Shown in pieces: positions 1 to 8,351 of a stretch of 64,000 nucleotides of DNA. Every line of letters starts with the position of its first letter. The stretch's first letter is position 1. The DNA comes from Stenotrophomonas maltophilia (GTDB lineage Bacteria; Pseudomonadota; Gammaproteobacteria; Xanthomonadales; Xanthomonadaceae). The translations under genes were made by a program, and so were the position numbers. The stretch is taken from assembly GCF_001676385.1 (NCBI RefSeq), contig NZ_LYVJ01000016.1:1-64000 (forward strand), read 5' to 3'. The notes under the pieces are model-generated. The model had not been told where the DNA came from, made no database searches, and saw only the letters and a list, made by a program, of their open reading frames with translations.

Positions 1-28
1 ATACGGATCCGACCCCGGGGGCCGATCG

Positions 29-715
29 TCAGCCGCGGCGGAATGCGGCGGGGGTGCGGGCGCCGACGATGATCATGCGGATCATCGTGGAGATCTGTTC
101 GACCAGTTCCGGGTCCTTCTCCGGTGGCAGGTCCATGGCGGTGGCGCCCATCGCGAACACCAGCCGGGTGATGGCCTTGGCCACCAGCTCCGGGGCATGC
201 AGCACGGCACCATCCAGCGCGGCAAGGCGCACCAGGTCGTGCTGCAGCTCTTCCTCGAAATAGTGCAGCTCGCGCTCGACCGCGTGCTTGAAGTCGTCCG
301 AGCCCACCGCGCCTTCGCGCAACAGTACGTGCAGCAGCTTGTCGTCGGCGCGCAACTGCTCCATGAAGGTCTCCACCGAGACCCGTACCACGCTGGTGGC
401 GGTGGAGGTGGCGCGCTGGCGGGCCTCGCCGATGATGGTGCGCAGCGAGCGGCCGGCGGCGTCGATCAGCGCTACGGCCAGTTCGTCCATGTCGCGGAAC
501 TGCCGGTAGAAGCTGTTCGGTGCGATGCCGGCCTCACGTGCCACTTCGCGCAGGCTGAGTGTGGACAGGCTGCGGTGCGGGCCGATCAGCTTCAGTGCGG
601 CGGCCAGCAGATCCTCGCGGCTCACCGTACGGCGGGCCGGGCTGTTGGCGTCTTCAGGCGTCGACAAGGCGGTGGCGGCGGCCATGGGGGTTCCGGTGGG
701 GCGAGGCTGAATCAT
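29..715 (-). CDS. TetR-family repressor, FabR/DesT-like
   Basis: A 228-residue TetR-family protein with an N-terminal helix-turn-helix (about residues 30-80, containing LSLREVAREAGIAPNSFYRQ) and a helical C-terminal ligand domain. It is divergent from a ferredoxin reductase/fatty-acid desaturase pair. That is the arrangement of DesT/FabR-type repressors, which sense the saturation state of acyl-CoA or acyl-ACP and control unsaturated fatty acid synthesis, so this role is inferred from family and context. ATG 715 is chosen; ATG 685 is the alternative because the first residues are low-complexity. The intergenic gap to the divergent gene holds two short palindromes that could be its operators and could also autoregulate it. 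Confidence 0.85.
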   Translation of the reverse strand: MIQPRPTGTPMAAATALSTPEDANSPARRTVSREDLLAAALKLIGPHRSLSTLSLREVAREAGIAPNSFYRQFRDMDELAVALIDAAGRSLRTIIGEARQRATSTATSVVRVSVETFMEQLRADDKLLHVLLREGAVGSDDFKHAVERELHYFEEELQHDLVRLAALDGAVLHAPELVAKAITRLVFAMGATAMDLPPEKDPELVEQISTMIRMIIVGARTPAAFRRG

Positions 716-731
716 ACCCAATCCGGTTCAA

Positions 732-756
732 TATACACATGTATACACAGGTGTGT
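732..756. promoter_or_regulatory. Tandem palindromes between tetR and the desaturase operon (candidate operators)
   Basis: Two perfect inverted repeats abut: TATACA-ca-TGTATA (732-745) and ACACA-gg-TGTGT (745-756). They occupy the 62-base gap between the divergent TetR gene and the ferredoxin reductase gene. TetR repressors bind such palindromes, so they are the obvious operator candidates. Binding is inferred. Confidence 0.55.
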
Positions 757-765
757 GTGCGCCCG

Positions 766-771
766 TATAGT
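766..771 (+). promoter_or_regulatory. Possible -10 box placing the transcript start at the ATG
   Basis: TATAGT lies six bases before the ATG at 778. If it is the -10 element, transcription would start at or next to the start codon, giving a leaderless mRNA. No Shine-Dalgarno sequence is visible before this ATG, which agrees with that, and the palindromes at 732-756 would overlap the -35 region. Confidence 0.3.
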
Positions 772-777
772 GCGTCC

Positions 778-1848
778 ATGAGCGCTGTCGTCCGTCCATC
801 CCTGTTCTCTCCGCATCGCTGGATCTCGCCGTCGCTGTTCGATTTCTGGGCGGGCCAGCTCAATCCCCTGTGGACCCTGCGCGAGCCGATGGCCCGCCTG
901 GTCCGGCGCGAGCCGGCCGGCGTGGGCGCGGCAACCCTGGTCCTGCGCACCAACCGGCACTGGGCCGGCATGCGCGCCGGCCAGCACGTCACCCTGGGCG
1001 TGGAGATCGAGGGTCGCGTGTGGCAGCGCAGCTACAGCCCGACCGCATTGGGCCCGCGCGAACTGGCGATTACCGTCAAGGCGGTCGAGGGCGGTCGGGT
1101 CAGCCAGCATCTGGTCAACAATGCGCAGCCGGGCGATCTGTTCCGCCTCGATGCGGCGTTCGGCGAGTTCCAGTTGCCGGCGGCGGCACCGGTGCTGCTG
1201 CTGGCCGCCGGCAGCGGCATCACGCCGATGCGCAGCCTGTTGCGCGAGGCCTGCCAGCGACCACTGGCGGCGCCGGTTGACCTGTTCTATTGGGAGCGCA
1301 CCGCGGCCCATCTGCAGTTCGGTGATGAACTGCAGGCGCTGGCCGCAGCACACCCGAACCTGCGCGTGCACCTGCTGACCACCCGCGAGGGTGAGGTGCC
1401 GGCCGCACGCATCGATACCCACGATCTGCAGGTGGCCGGCGATGACACGCCGCTGGCGCAGCGCCACGTACTGGCCTGTGGCCCGGATGGATTCGTTGCC
1501 GCCGCCCGCGAGCGCCTGGCGCACCAGGTGGCCGGCTTCCAGGCCGAAGCCTTCACCCCACCTGCGCCGTTGCGTGATGCCAGCGCCGAAGGCGAAGTGT
1601 CGCTGACCCTGGCGCGCAGTGGCCGCCAGCTGAGCGTGCCGCGCGGCCGTTCGCTGCTGGAAAGCCTGGAAGCGCATGGCATCAAGCCCAGGCATGGCTG
1701 CCGCATGGGCATCTGCAACACCTGCACCTGCGACCGCGTCAGTGGCGCCACTCGTCACCTGCGCACCGGCGACCTGCAGTCCGAAGCGGCGCAGCCGGTG
1801 CGGATCTGCGTGAGCGCACCGACCACCGACCTGACCCTGGATCTCTGA
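778..1848 (+). CDS. Ferredoxin reductase (FAD / NAD / 2Fe-2S), electron donor to the desaturase
   Basis: A 356-residue flavin oxidoreductase with a C-terminal plant-type ferredoxin domain. RSYSPT is the FAD-binding motif and GSGITPM begins the NAD(P) domain. The [2Fe-2S] ligands are C308, C313, C316 and C344 (C-x4-C-x2-C-x27-C). It ends 11 bases before the desaturase start, with GAGGA as ribosome site between them. In pseudomonads this pair desaturates acyl-CoA under DesT control: the reductase passes NAD(P)H electrons to the membrane di-iron enzyme. The ATG at 778 has no obvious ribosome site. Confidence 0.88.
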   Translation: MSAVVRPSLFSPHRWISPSLFDFWAGQLNPLWTLREPMARLVRREPAGVGAATLVLRTNRHWAGMRAGQHVTLGVEIEGRVWQRSYSPTALGPRELAITVKAVEGGRVSQHLVNNAQPGDLFRLDAAFGEFQLPAAAPVLLLAAGSGITPMRSLLREACQRPLAAPVDLFYWERTAAHLQFGDELQALAAAHPNLRVHLLTTREGEVPAARIDTHDLQVAGDDTPLAQRHVLACGPDGFVAAARERLAHQVAGFQAEAFTPPAPLRDASAEGEVSLTLARSGRQLSVPRGRSLLESLEAHGIKPRHGCRMGICNTCTCDRVSGATRHLRTGDLQSEAAQPVRICVSAPTTDLTLDL

Positions 1849-1859
1849 GGACGCCTGCC

Positions 1860-3008
1860 ATGACCCGCGCTACCGACCGTGCCCTGAGTACCGCCGAGAT
1901 GCATGCCTTCGGCGAGGAACTCGACGCGATCCGCGACCGTGTGATCGGCAGCCTCGGCGCCTCCGATACCCGCTACATCCGCCGTGTAGCGGCCGCCGTG
2001 CGCTGGTTCGGCGTGGGTGGCCGTGGCCTGCTGTTCCTGGCCGCGTTCGCGCCGCTGTTCTGGATGCCGCTGCTGTGGCCGGCCGCGATCGCGGGCACGC
2101 TGCTGCTGGCGTTGTCGAAGATCCTGGAGAACATGGAGCTGGGCCACAACGTCATGCACGGCCAGTTCGACTGGACCGGCGACCCCAAGCTCAATGGCAA
2201 CACGTACGAGTGGGACATCGTTGCGACCGCCGACAACTGGCGCAAGACCCATAACTTCCGCCACCACACCTACACCAATGTGCGGGGCATGGACGATGAC
2301 ATCGGCTACGGCCTGCTGCGCATCTTCCCGGAGCAGCGCTGGAAGCCGTTCTACCTGCTGCAGCCGATCATCGCGCCGATCTTCGCGCTGCTGTTCCAGT
2401 GGGGCGTGGCCGCGCAGGACCTGCGCCTGGGTCGTTGGCTGAAGGGCCGCATGAGCAGCCGTGCGATGTGGCTGCAGACCCGTCCGGTGGCGCGCAAGAT
2501 GCTGCGCCAGGTGCTGAAGGACTACGTGTTCTTCCCGTTGCTGGCCGGTCCGTTCTTCCTCACCGTGATGCTGGGCAACCTGGTGGCCAACGGCCTGCGC
2601 AACATCTGGACCTACGTCATCATCTTCTGCGGGCATTTCACCGCCGAATCGGAGACCTTCCCGAAGGAATGCCTGCGCAACGAGTCACGCGGCCATTGGT
2701 ACCTGCGTCAGCTGCGCGGTTCGTCCAACATCAGCGGCGGCTTCCTCATCAACGTGCTGTCGGGCAACCTGAGCCACCAGATCGAGCACCACTTCTACCC
2801 GGACCTGCCGGCCAACCGCTATGCGGCCATCGCCAAGGAAGTGAAGGAGATCTGCCGGCGCTACGGCCAGCATTACAACAACGGCTCGCTGCCGAAGCAG
2901 TTCGGCCAGGTGGTCTGGCGCATCCTGCGCCACGCTTTCCCGAGCAAGCCGCGCCGCCTGCCGATGCCGGACATCATGTCCGCACCGGCATCGGCCAACG
3001 CGGGCTGA
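1860..3008 (+). CDS. Membrane fatty-acid (acyl-CoA) desaturase
   Basis: A 382-residue integral-membrane desaturase with the three histidine clusters that bind the di-iron centre: H96-x3-H100 (GHNVMH), H131-x3-H135-H136 (HNFRHH) and H306-x3-H310-H311 (HQIEHH). Hydrophobic segments lie between the first and second boxes and around residues 220-260. It probably inserts a double bond into acyl-CoA or phospholipid acyl chains using electrons from the reductase encoded just upstream. Substrate and position specificity cannot be read from the sequence. A ribosome site (GAGGA) precedes the ATG. Confidence 0.9.
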   Translation: MTRATDRALSTAEMHAFGEELDAIRDRVIGSLGASDTRYIRRVAAAVRWFGVGGRGLLFLAAFAPLFWMPLLWPAAIAGTLLLALSKILENMELGHNVMHGQFDWTGDPKLNGNTYEWDIVATADNWRKTHNFRHHTYTNVRGMDDDIGYGLLRIFPEQRWKPFYLLQPIIAPIFALLFQWGVAAQDLRLGRWLKGRMSSRAMWLQTRPVARKMLRQVLKDYVFFPLLAGPFFLTVMLGNLVANGLRNIWTYVIIFCGHFTAESETFPKECLRNESRGHWYLRQLRGSSNISGGFLINVLSGNLSHQIEHHFYPDLPANRYAAIAKEVKEICRRYGQHYNNGSLPKQFGQVVWRILRHAFPSKPRRLPMPDIMSAPASANAG

Positions 3009-3020
3009 TCGGCTCAGCCC
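3002..3020. terminator. Hairpin shared by two convergent stop codons
   Basis: GGGCTGA-tcggc-TCAGCCC is a perfect 7-bp stem with a 5-base loop. The left arm contains the desaturase TGA and the right arm the TGA of the convergent TPR gene. It could act as a terminator in both directions; there is no T tract. Confidence 0.45.
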
Positions 3021-3349
3021 ACCTTGGGCAGGGCCGCCTGTTCGCGGTCCAGGCGGCGCAGGAAGACCTGCATTTCCCTGCGTGCCTGCTGGTCGCCCCT
3101 GCTGCCGGCCACGCTCAGCCCGCGCTGCCACGCCTCGCGTGCCGCCTGTGGCTGGCCGCTGGCCAGCCACGCCTTGCCCAGCAGCTTCCAGGCCGCCGAA
3201 TAGTGCGGGTCAAGTACCACGCAGCGGCCCAGGTGGGTCGCCGCGCGCACCGGGTTGCCGGCATCCAGCCAAGCCTTGCCCAGGCCGAAGCGCAGCAGTG
3301 CGCCATCCTTGCCAGTGGCAAGCATCCGTTCCAGCGCCTCGACCCTCAT
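3014..3349 (-). CDS. Small TPR-repeat protein
   Basis: A 111-residue soluble protein made of about two tetratricopeptide repeats (LRFGLGKAWLDAGNPVRAA, then SAAWKLLGKAWLASGQPQAA) and a charged C-terminal helix. TPRs are protein-docking surfaces; no partner is evident. Its ATG overlaps the stop of the flavin reductase gene (ATGA, 3346-3349), so it is the third translationally coupled gene of a sodA-led operon. An upstream extension would lie inside the reductase gene in another frame and is rejected. Confidence 0.75.
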   Translation of the reverse strand: MRVEALERMLATGKDGALLRFGLGKAWLDAGNPVRAATHLGRCVVLDPHYSAAWKLLGKAWLASGQPQAAREAWQRGLSVAGSRGDQQARREMQVFLRRLDREQAALPKVG

Positions 3350-3924
3350 CGGGTGACCTCTGCCAGCCGTTGCGCCGGCCCCGCCTGGAAGCAGCCGCGA
3401 TGGAACAGCAGCGGTGCCCCGCCGTTCTCGTTGGCCTGGATGATGCGGCCGGCCAGCAGCAGGTGATCGCCGACGGGCCACTGCGCGTGACGGGTGCAGG
3501 TGAGATGGACCACCGCGCCGGCGATGCGTGGTGGCGCATCGTCGTCGTCATCCAGCAGTGCAAGGCCGTCGAAGCGGTTGCGTACCTGCGGATCGGCAAA
3601 GCGCCGCGCCAGTGCTTCCTGGTCGGCCGCCAGCACGCTGATCGCAAAGCGGGTGGCGCGCTGGAAGGTGGACAGGCTCTGCGCGTGCAACGCCAGGTTC
3701 CACAGCACCAGCGGCGGTTGCAGCGAGACCGGCACGAACGAATTGATGGTCAGGCCGACCGGTTTGCGCTGCGCATCGCGGGCGCAGACGATGCCCACCC
3801 CGGTGGGGAAGTGACCGAGCAGCCGCCGCAGGGCACGCGGCGGCATCTCGACCGACGGTACCGGCGCCGGAGCGGGGAACACGCCCGCCCAGGGCCCCGC
3901 GTACGGCAATGTCCCGCCGCTCAT
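3346..3924 (-). CDS. Flavin reductase-like FMN-binding protein
   Basis: A 192-residue protein of the flavin-reductase-like split-barrel family. The N-terminal core ([12 protein letters not shown], then [20 protein letters not shown]) is the typical FMN-contact region. Such enzymes reduce FMN or FAD with NAD(P)H for a partner oxygenase or bind flavin as a cofactor. It overlaps the sodA stop (ATGA, 3921-3924), which suggests a redox or oxidative-stress role. The Asp run DDDDD near residue 125 looks like a surface loop. No oxygenase partner lies nearby. Confidence 0.8.
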   Translation of the reverse strand: MSGGTLPYAGPWAGVFPAPAPVPSVEMPPRALRRLLGHFPTGVGIVCARDAQRKPVGLTINSFVPVSLQPPLVLWNLALHAQSLSTFQRATRFAISVLAADQEALARRFADPQVRNRFDGLALLDDDDDAPPRIAGAVVHLTCTRHAQWPVGDHLLLAGRIIQANENGGAPLLFHRGCFQAGPAQRLAEVTR

Positions 3925-4550
3925 GAGGCCAGGGCCTGGCGGTAGCGCCGGCCGACCTCGGCCCAGTTGATGATGTTGAAGAACGCACCGATGTAGTCCG
4001 GGCGGCGGTTCTGGTAGTGCAGGTAGTAGGCGTGTTCCCAGACATCCAGCGCCAGGATCGGGGTGTTGCCGGACAGGCCGACGGTCGCGCCCATCAGCGG
4101 GCTGTCCTGGTTGGCGCTGCTTTCGACCTGCAGGCGGCCATCGCGATCGCGGGTCAACCAGGCCCAGCCGCTGCCGAAGCGGGTCTGCGCGGCTCTGGTG
4201 AACGCGTCCCTGAAGGCATCGAAGCCCCCCAGGTCCCGGTCGATGGCCGCCGCCAGTTCGTCATCGGGCGTACCGCCGCTGGGGCTGAGTACGGTCCAGA
4301 ACAGGCTGTGGTTGGCGTGGCCGCCGCCGTTGTTGCGGACCGCGCCGCGATGCGCCTCGGGCACCGCATCGAGATTGGCGATCAGCACCTCGACGGGCCG
4401 CTCGGCCAGGCCGGCCTGCTCGACGGCAGCATTGAGATTGCTGACGTAGGCCTGGTGGTGCTTGCTGTGGTGAATCTCCATCGTGCGCGCATCGAAATGC
4501 GGCTCGAGGGCGTCATAGGCATAGGGGAGCGGGGGAAGCGAGTACGGCAT
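3921..4550 (-). CDS. sodA: Superoxide dismutase, manganese type
   Basis: A 209-residue Fe/Mn superoxide dismutase. The metal ligands H27, H81, D169 and H173 are present ([20 protein letters not shown]). Q148 in [10 protein letters not shown] together with GGGHANHS matches the manganese subfamily. It converts superoxide to peroxide and oxygen in the cytoplasm. ATG 4550 ([13 protein letters not shown]) is the usual SodA start. It heads a three-gene coupled operon, and an FNR-like box lies 65 bases upstream, which suggests oxygen-linked control as known for E. coli sodA. Confidence 0.95.
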   Translation of the reverse strand: MPYSLPPLPYAYDALEPHFDARTMEIHHSKHHQAYVSNLNAAVEQAGLAERPVEVLIANLDAVPEAHRGAVRNNGGGHANHSLFWTVLSPSGGTPDDELAAAIDRDLGGFDAFRDAFTRAAQTRFGSGWAWLTRDRDGRLQVESSANQDSPLMGATVGLSGNTPILALDVWEHAYYLHYQNRRPDYIGAFFNIINWAEVGRRYRQALAS

Positions 4551-4614
4551 CGAAGCAATCTCCATGGGGAAGGCCAGGGGCTGGCCGTGGGGAGACTGTT
4601 ATCGCACCTCAACA

Positions 4615-4628
4615 TTGATTGAGGTCAA
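4615..4628. promoter_or_regulatory. FNR/Anr-like box upstream of sodA
   Basis: TTGAT-TGAG-GTCAA matches the FNR consensus TTGAT-N4-ATCAA at nine of ten positions and uses the same TGAG spacer as the perfect box before narK. It probably mediates anaerobic repression of sodA (inferred). Confidence 0.55.
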
Positions 4629-4680
4629 GGGGCGGGATTGAAATGCGTGCGCGTTCGTCGCCTTGATTCTTCCTGGCAGG

Positions 4681-4784
4681 CAGGGGCTGATGGGTCAGCG
4701 CAGGACACGCCGTGAACCCATCCATGGGGGCTCGACGGCGCCATCCGTGGCGCCAACGGTCCTGCGCTGACCCATCAGCCCCTG
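4681..4784. repeat. Long inverted-repeat element A (26-bp perfect arms)
   Basis: The arms at 4681-4706 and 4759-4784 are perfect reverse complements and enclose a 52-base core. The core, read on the minus strand, begins CGTTGGCGCCA, continues ATGGCGCC and TCGAGC and contains CCATGGATGGG. The same core in opposite orientation lies inside element B (4973-5078), while the outer stems of the two elements differ. Confidence 0.85.
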
Positions 4785-4844
4785 CAGGACGGCTCCCTGC
4801 GCTGGCGCGGAGACGGAGTCAAAGGCAGGAGCAGGAGCGACGTG

Positions 4845-4907
4845 GTAGTGCCGGCCGCTGGCCGGCAATCAGCGAAGGTCGGGTTGCCGGCCAGCGGCCG
4901 GCACTAC
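4845..4907. repeat. SMAG repeat pair, head to head
   Basis: GTAG at 4845-4848 leads a GC-rich palindrome (TGCCGGCCGCTGGCCGGCA). An inverted copy ends in CTAC at 4904-4907. This is the known Stenotrophomonas SMAG (GTAG-headed REP-like) family in dimer form, and it supports the genus assignment. Confidence 0.85.
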
Positions 4908-4972
4908 CAGAACCCGCCTTTCGAGCCTCGCCGGCGCGCTGTTGCGCTGCCCGCGCTCGCAGGAAACTGTCA

Positions 4973-5078
4973 GGAGGGGGCGGGGGCCGCTGGACAGGAC
5001 CGTTGGCGCCAAGAATGGCGCCATCGAGCACCATGGAGGGGCTTTTGCGGGTCCTGGCCAGCGGCCCCCGCCCCCTCC
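4973..5078. repeat. Long inverted-repeat element B (29-bp arms, one mismatch)
   Basis: The arms at 4973-5001 and 5050-5078 are complementary except at one position. The core, 5001-5049, starts CGTTGGCGCCA and continues ATGGCGCC, TCGAGC and CCATGGAGGGG. That is homologous to the core of element A with different paired arms. It lies between the SMAG pair and the convergent end of the thioredoxin-like gene. Confidence 0.82.
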
Positions 5079-5134
5079 CACACGGATCAACAAAAGCGCC
5101 GGCAGGCGAACCAGCCGCCAGCGCCTTCATCAAC

Positions 5135-6646
5135 TCAACTCAACCAATCCCTGCACCCGCTGTCGGCCTGCTCCCCGCACGCCTGCTGCATCCGCTGCTG
5201 CAGCCGCGCCAGCGTCTGCGCGCCCTGGTGCTTGCCGCTCCACGTCTTCAACTGCCCGGCCAGGCGCTCGAAGCGCTGGCGGGTACGCTGGTGGTAGCCG
5301 GACGGCTGTGCCTCCAGTTCGGCAATCAGCGAGGCGGTTGCCTGCTCGATGCGTGGTGCGTCGTCCGGCGCCAGCTTCAGCAGGCCCTCTACGTAGAGGA
5401 CGCCCCACTGCACGCGGGTGGCCGGGCCCTGGGCACCGTCGTAGGCACGCTTCAGCCACTCCAGCGCACCAGCGGTGTCGCCGCGCTGTTCGGCCAGGTC
5501 GGCCAGTTCGGGCATGTAGTAGTACGGCTGCTCGCTGCGCTTCAGCTCGGCCAGCAACAGCGCCTCCGCGCCGGCGTCGTCGCCGACCTCGCGCAATGCG
5601 TAGGCCGCGCTGCTGATCGTGGCCTGGCGCGCATGCGCATCGGTGGCGGCGGCATCGGCAGCGGCGGCGCGCTGCTTGACCCGGTCCACCAACGCCGTCG
5701 GCAATGCACCCTTCGGCTGCTGCTGCCGGGCCAGCGCGACTTCGGTCAGCGCACGCGACAGCGCGTCATCGGCGCGATTGCCGCGCTCGGCACCGGCGCG
5801 TTCCAGTGCGACCAGCAACTGCTGCCCCAGCGTGTTGCTGGTGGCCGGGCCGGCACTGGCCTGCTTGACCAGGCTGGCACCCGCGTAGCCCAGCAGTTCC
5901 CGGTTGCGGCGCACTTCCGCAGGGTGCGCCAGCACCGCCTGCAGGAGTTCGCGCACTTCGGTGGGCGAGGCTTCTGGCGTGTCGGCGGTGGCCAGGGCCA
6001 GCAGCGCGAAACGGCGTTGCAGAGCGGCGTCGGGGGCGGCCCTGGACAGCTGGCCCAGCACGTCCTGGCTCTTGCGTTCGCCGGCCAGGCGGTTGGCGTC
6101 GACCTCCCAGCCGTAGTCGCCCAGCACCTGCCAATCCTCGGCGGCCAGTGTGTCCGGCGTAGCCAGTGCGGTGGCCAGGGTGGCCGCGACCGCGCTACGG
6201 CGGCCGGCGGCCACGGTCAATGCGCGGGTCAGTTCGGCGGCATCGTTGCCGCCGGCCACGCGGGTGATTTCGTTGCGTTGTGGGTCCAGCACGATCAGGG
6301 TCGGGTAGCCCCGCACGCCGAAGCGCTCGCCCCAGGCCTGCGCACCTTCCTCGTCGCCATCCAGGTAGACCGGAACGAACTTGCCGGTCAGCGCGATGAA
6401 GGCGGGATCCTTGAACAGGCCGGCCTTGAGCTGGTTGCACGGTGGGCACCAGACCGCGCCCCAGTACAGCAGCACCGGCTTGCCGCTGTCGGCGGCCTCG
6501 GCGAAGGCATCATCGACGTCGCCCTGGCGCCAGGCGATGCCCTTGGCCGGTGCGGATGCCCCGGCCGAACTGGCGGTGGCGACGGGGGCCGGGGTGCAGG
6601 CGCTCAGCGCCGAAGCCAGCAGCAACACGGAAAGCGCGACGCGCAT
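5135..6646 (-). CDS. Thioredoxin-fold lipoprotein
   Basis: A 503-residue predicted lipoprotein. The signal peptide ends in the lipobox LSAC, with C17 as the lipidated residue. A thioredoxin domain follows (about residues 40-170) with the active site W66-C67-P-P-C70, and then a long helical C-terminal region rich in TPR-like pairs (about 200-500). It is probably exported and may act as a thiol-disulphide protein in the periplasm. The start could be ATG 6646 or 6655; both keep the signal peptide. No disulphide-pathway partner lies beside it, so its substrate is unknown. Confidence 0.78.
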   Translation of the reverse strand: MRVALSVLLLASALSACTPAPVATASSAGASAPAKGIAWRQGDVDDAFAEAADSGKPVLLYWGAVWCPPCNQLKAGLFKDPAFIALTGKFVPVYLDGDEEGAQAWGERFGVRGYPTLIVLDPQRNEITRVAGGNDAAELTRALTVAAGRRSAVAATLATALATPDTLAAEDWQVLGDYGWEVDANRLAGERKSQDVLGQLSRAAPDAALQRRFALLALATADTPEASPTEVRELLQAVLAHPAEVRRNRELLGYAGASLVKQASAGPATSNTLGQQLLVALERAGAERGNRADDALSRALTEVALARQQQPKGALPTALVDRVKQRAAAADAAATDAHARQATISSAAYALREVGDDAGAEALLLAELKRSEQPYYYMPELADLAEQRGDTAGALEWLKRAYDGAQGPATRVQWGVLYVEGLLKLAPDDAPRIEQATASLIAELEAQPSGYHQRTRQRFERLAGQLKTWSGKHQGAQTLARLQQRMQQACGEQADSGCRDWLS

Positions 6647-6779
6647 CGGCAGCATCTCGAAGGGCAGGATGACAGGCCATTGTAGGAACGGCCGGGGAAG
6701 GCGCTGATTCAGTTTGCTCATGACGGGCGTGCTGCAGGGCATGACGCCGCCGGTGCCGGGCCATGCGCGGCGAATGCCT

Positions 6780-7229
6780 TCAGGCCGCTCCCCGCACCAT
6801 CTGCTGGTACACCAGTCCGTTGAACTCGCCGACGTCGCCATCCAGCACGAACCCATAGCGAAGATAGGTGGGCACTGCATTGAGCGAAGCGCGCACGGTC
6901 ATCTGCGGCGCGCGCAGATGCGGCAGCACGGCTTCGAACAGGGCATGGCCGATGCCCTGGCCCTGGCAGGCGGGATCGACGAACAGCATCGCCAGGTGGC
7001 GTCCTTCCTTCAGTTCGATTACGCCGACGATGCGGTCTTCCTGCTCGGCCGCCAGGATATGGCTGTCGCCCTGCAGGCGCGCGCCGAACGCATCGGCTGC
7101 AGCGACACGGCTGAAGGTGGCGACGCCGGCCGCGCTGAGCGAAGGCGCGACTGCCGCATCGAACGCAGCCAGGCAGACCGCGCTGATCGCGGGCAGGTCA
7201 TCGACGTGGGCAGGGCGGATCCTCGGCAT
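6780..7229 (-). CDS. GNAT-family N-acetyltransferase
   Basis: A 149-residue single-domain GNAT enzyme. The acetyl-CoA-binding motif A is at LAMLFVDPACQGQGIGHALF (Q-x2-G-x-G/A form). It transfers an acetyl group to an unknown amine substrate in the cytoplasm. ATG 7229 (MPRIRPAHVDDLPAIS) is the normal GNAT beginning, and an upstream start would only add unrelated residues. It is divergent from the luciferase-like gene 66 bases away. Confidence 0.82.
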   Translation of the reverse strand: MPRIRPAHVDDLPAISAVCLAAFDAAVAPSLSAAGVATFSRVAAADAFGARLQGDSHILAAEQEDRIVGVIELKEGRHLAMLFVDPACQGQGIGHALFEAVLPHLRAPQMTVRASLNAVPTYLRYGFVLDGDVGEFNGLVYQQMVRGAA

Positions 7230-7295
7230 GCCGTGTTCTTCCTGCGGTGGGCGGCGCGTCATTGTGGCCGGCTAGCTGCACGCTAAGCTGCCGGC

Positions 7296-8231
7296 ATGAG
7301 TGAATTCAATCCTGCCTACGCATCGCTGTTCCCCCAGCACGGGCTGAGCCTGGGCTTGATGACGCCGGTGGCGGCGCGGGGCCTGGCTGATCCAGGTGAG
7401 GCGCGGCGCATCGCGCGGCTGGCCGATGACCTCGGTTTCGCCGCCTTGTGGACGCGCGATGTGCCGCTGATGGTGCCGCAGGGCCCTGACGCGACGGTGA
7501 GTGCACTGGATGATCCCTTGCTGTGGCTGGGCATGCTGGCCGCAGCGACAGAACGCATCGTCGTCGGCAGCGCAGCCATCGTGTTGCCGCTGCGGCATCC
7601 GTTGCAGGTAGCGAAGTCGGCCCTGAGCCTCGACCGGATCAGCGATGGGCGCTTCGTTCTGGGCGTGGGCTCGGGTGACCGCCCGGAGGAGTTCGCCGCG
7701 TTCGGCGAAGACCTGGAGGGCAGGGCGGTGACTTTCCGCGAGCGCTGGTCGCTGCTGCGCGCGGCGCTGTCACCGGAGGCTGAGGAGCGGGCCGCCGTAC
7801 TGCAGGCAACCGGTGGCTTCGACGTGCTGCCGTCGCCGTCCGCGCGCATTCCGATGCTGGTGGTGGGTACCGCACGGCAGAGCCTGCAGTGGATCGCGCG
7901 GGAGGCCGAAGGCTGGGCCACCTATCATCGCGAGGAGGCCGCGCAGGAAGGGCGCATCGGCCTGTGGCAGCAGGCGCAGGTGCAGCGTGGGGGGGCAGGC
8001 AAGCCATTCGTGCAGTCGATGCTGCTGGATCTGCAGGCGGATCCGCTGGCGCCAGCCGAGCCGCTGCCGCTGGGCCTGAAGGTCGGCCGTGATGGCCTGC
8101 GTGACTACCTGCTGCGCGTACATGCGCAGGGCGTGGCGCACGTGATGTTCAATCTGGTCGACAACGGGCGGCCGATGGACGTGGTGCTGCGTGAGATCGG
8201 GGAGCAGGTTCTGCCGCATGTGCTCGGGTAG
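7296..8231 (+). CDS. Luciferase-like (LLM class) flavin oxidoreductase
   Basis: A 311-residue member of the bacterial luciferase/F420 TIM-barrel superfamily (LGFAALWTRDVPLM, VLPLRHPLQVAKSALSLDRIS, FVLGVGSGDRPEEF). These enzymes use FMNH2 or F420H2; the family in proteobacteria normally uses flavin. The substrate is unknown. It is a single gene, divergent from the acetyltransferase, and is followed immediately by a 9-bp hairpin. Confidence 0.82.
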   Translation: MSEFNPAYASLFPQHGLSLGLMTPVAARGLADPGEARRIARLADDLGFAALWTRDVPLMVPQGPDATVSALDDPLLWLGMLAAATERIVVGSAAIVLPLRHPLQVAKSALSLDRISDGRFVLGVGSGDRPEEFAAFGEDLEGRAVTFRERWSLLRAALSPEAEERAAVLQATGGFDVLPSPSARIPMLVVGTARQSLQWIAREAEGWATYHREEAAQEGRIGLWQQAQVQRGGAGKPFVQSMLLDLQADPLAPAEPLPLGLKVGRDGLRDYLLRVHAQGVAHVMFNLVDNGRPMDVVLREIGEQVLPHVLG

Positions 8232-8251
8232 GTGTCCACCTGGGTGGACAC
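8232..8251. terminator. Hairpin after the LLM oxidoreductase gene
   Basis: GTGTCCACC-tg-GGTGGACAC starts right after the stop codon and forms a strong stem. There is no clear T tract, so it may be a weak terminator or an mRNA-stabilising stem. Confidence 0.4.
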
Positions 8252-8311
8252 GCTCTCGTCGCTGCGCCTGCTGAACTGCTGATTGTTCCCTTCAGTGGCG
8301 GAGGCAGAAGC

Positions 8312-8334
8312 AGTCGAGCACGGCTCGACTCTAC
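8312..8334 (-). repeat. Single SMAG repeat
   Basis: On the minus strand GTAG is followed by AGTCGAGC-cgt-GCTCGACT, the SMAG layout, in the gap between the LLM gene and the DUF3817-like gene. Confidence 0.75.
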
Positions 8335-8351
8335 ATGCAGCGTGCATCTGC

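Noticed and set aside
4712-6685. Plus-strand open frame across the palindromes and the thioredoxin-like gene
   Set aside because: It reads through inverted repeats and antisense to a lipoprotein gene with a signal peptide and WCPPC; composition is Gln/Gly/Ala-rich.
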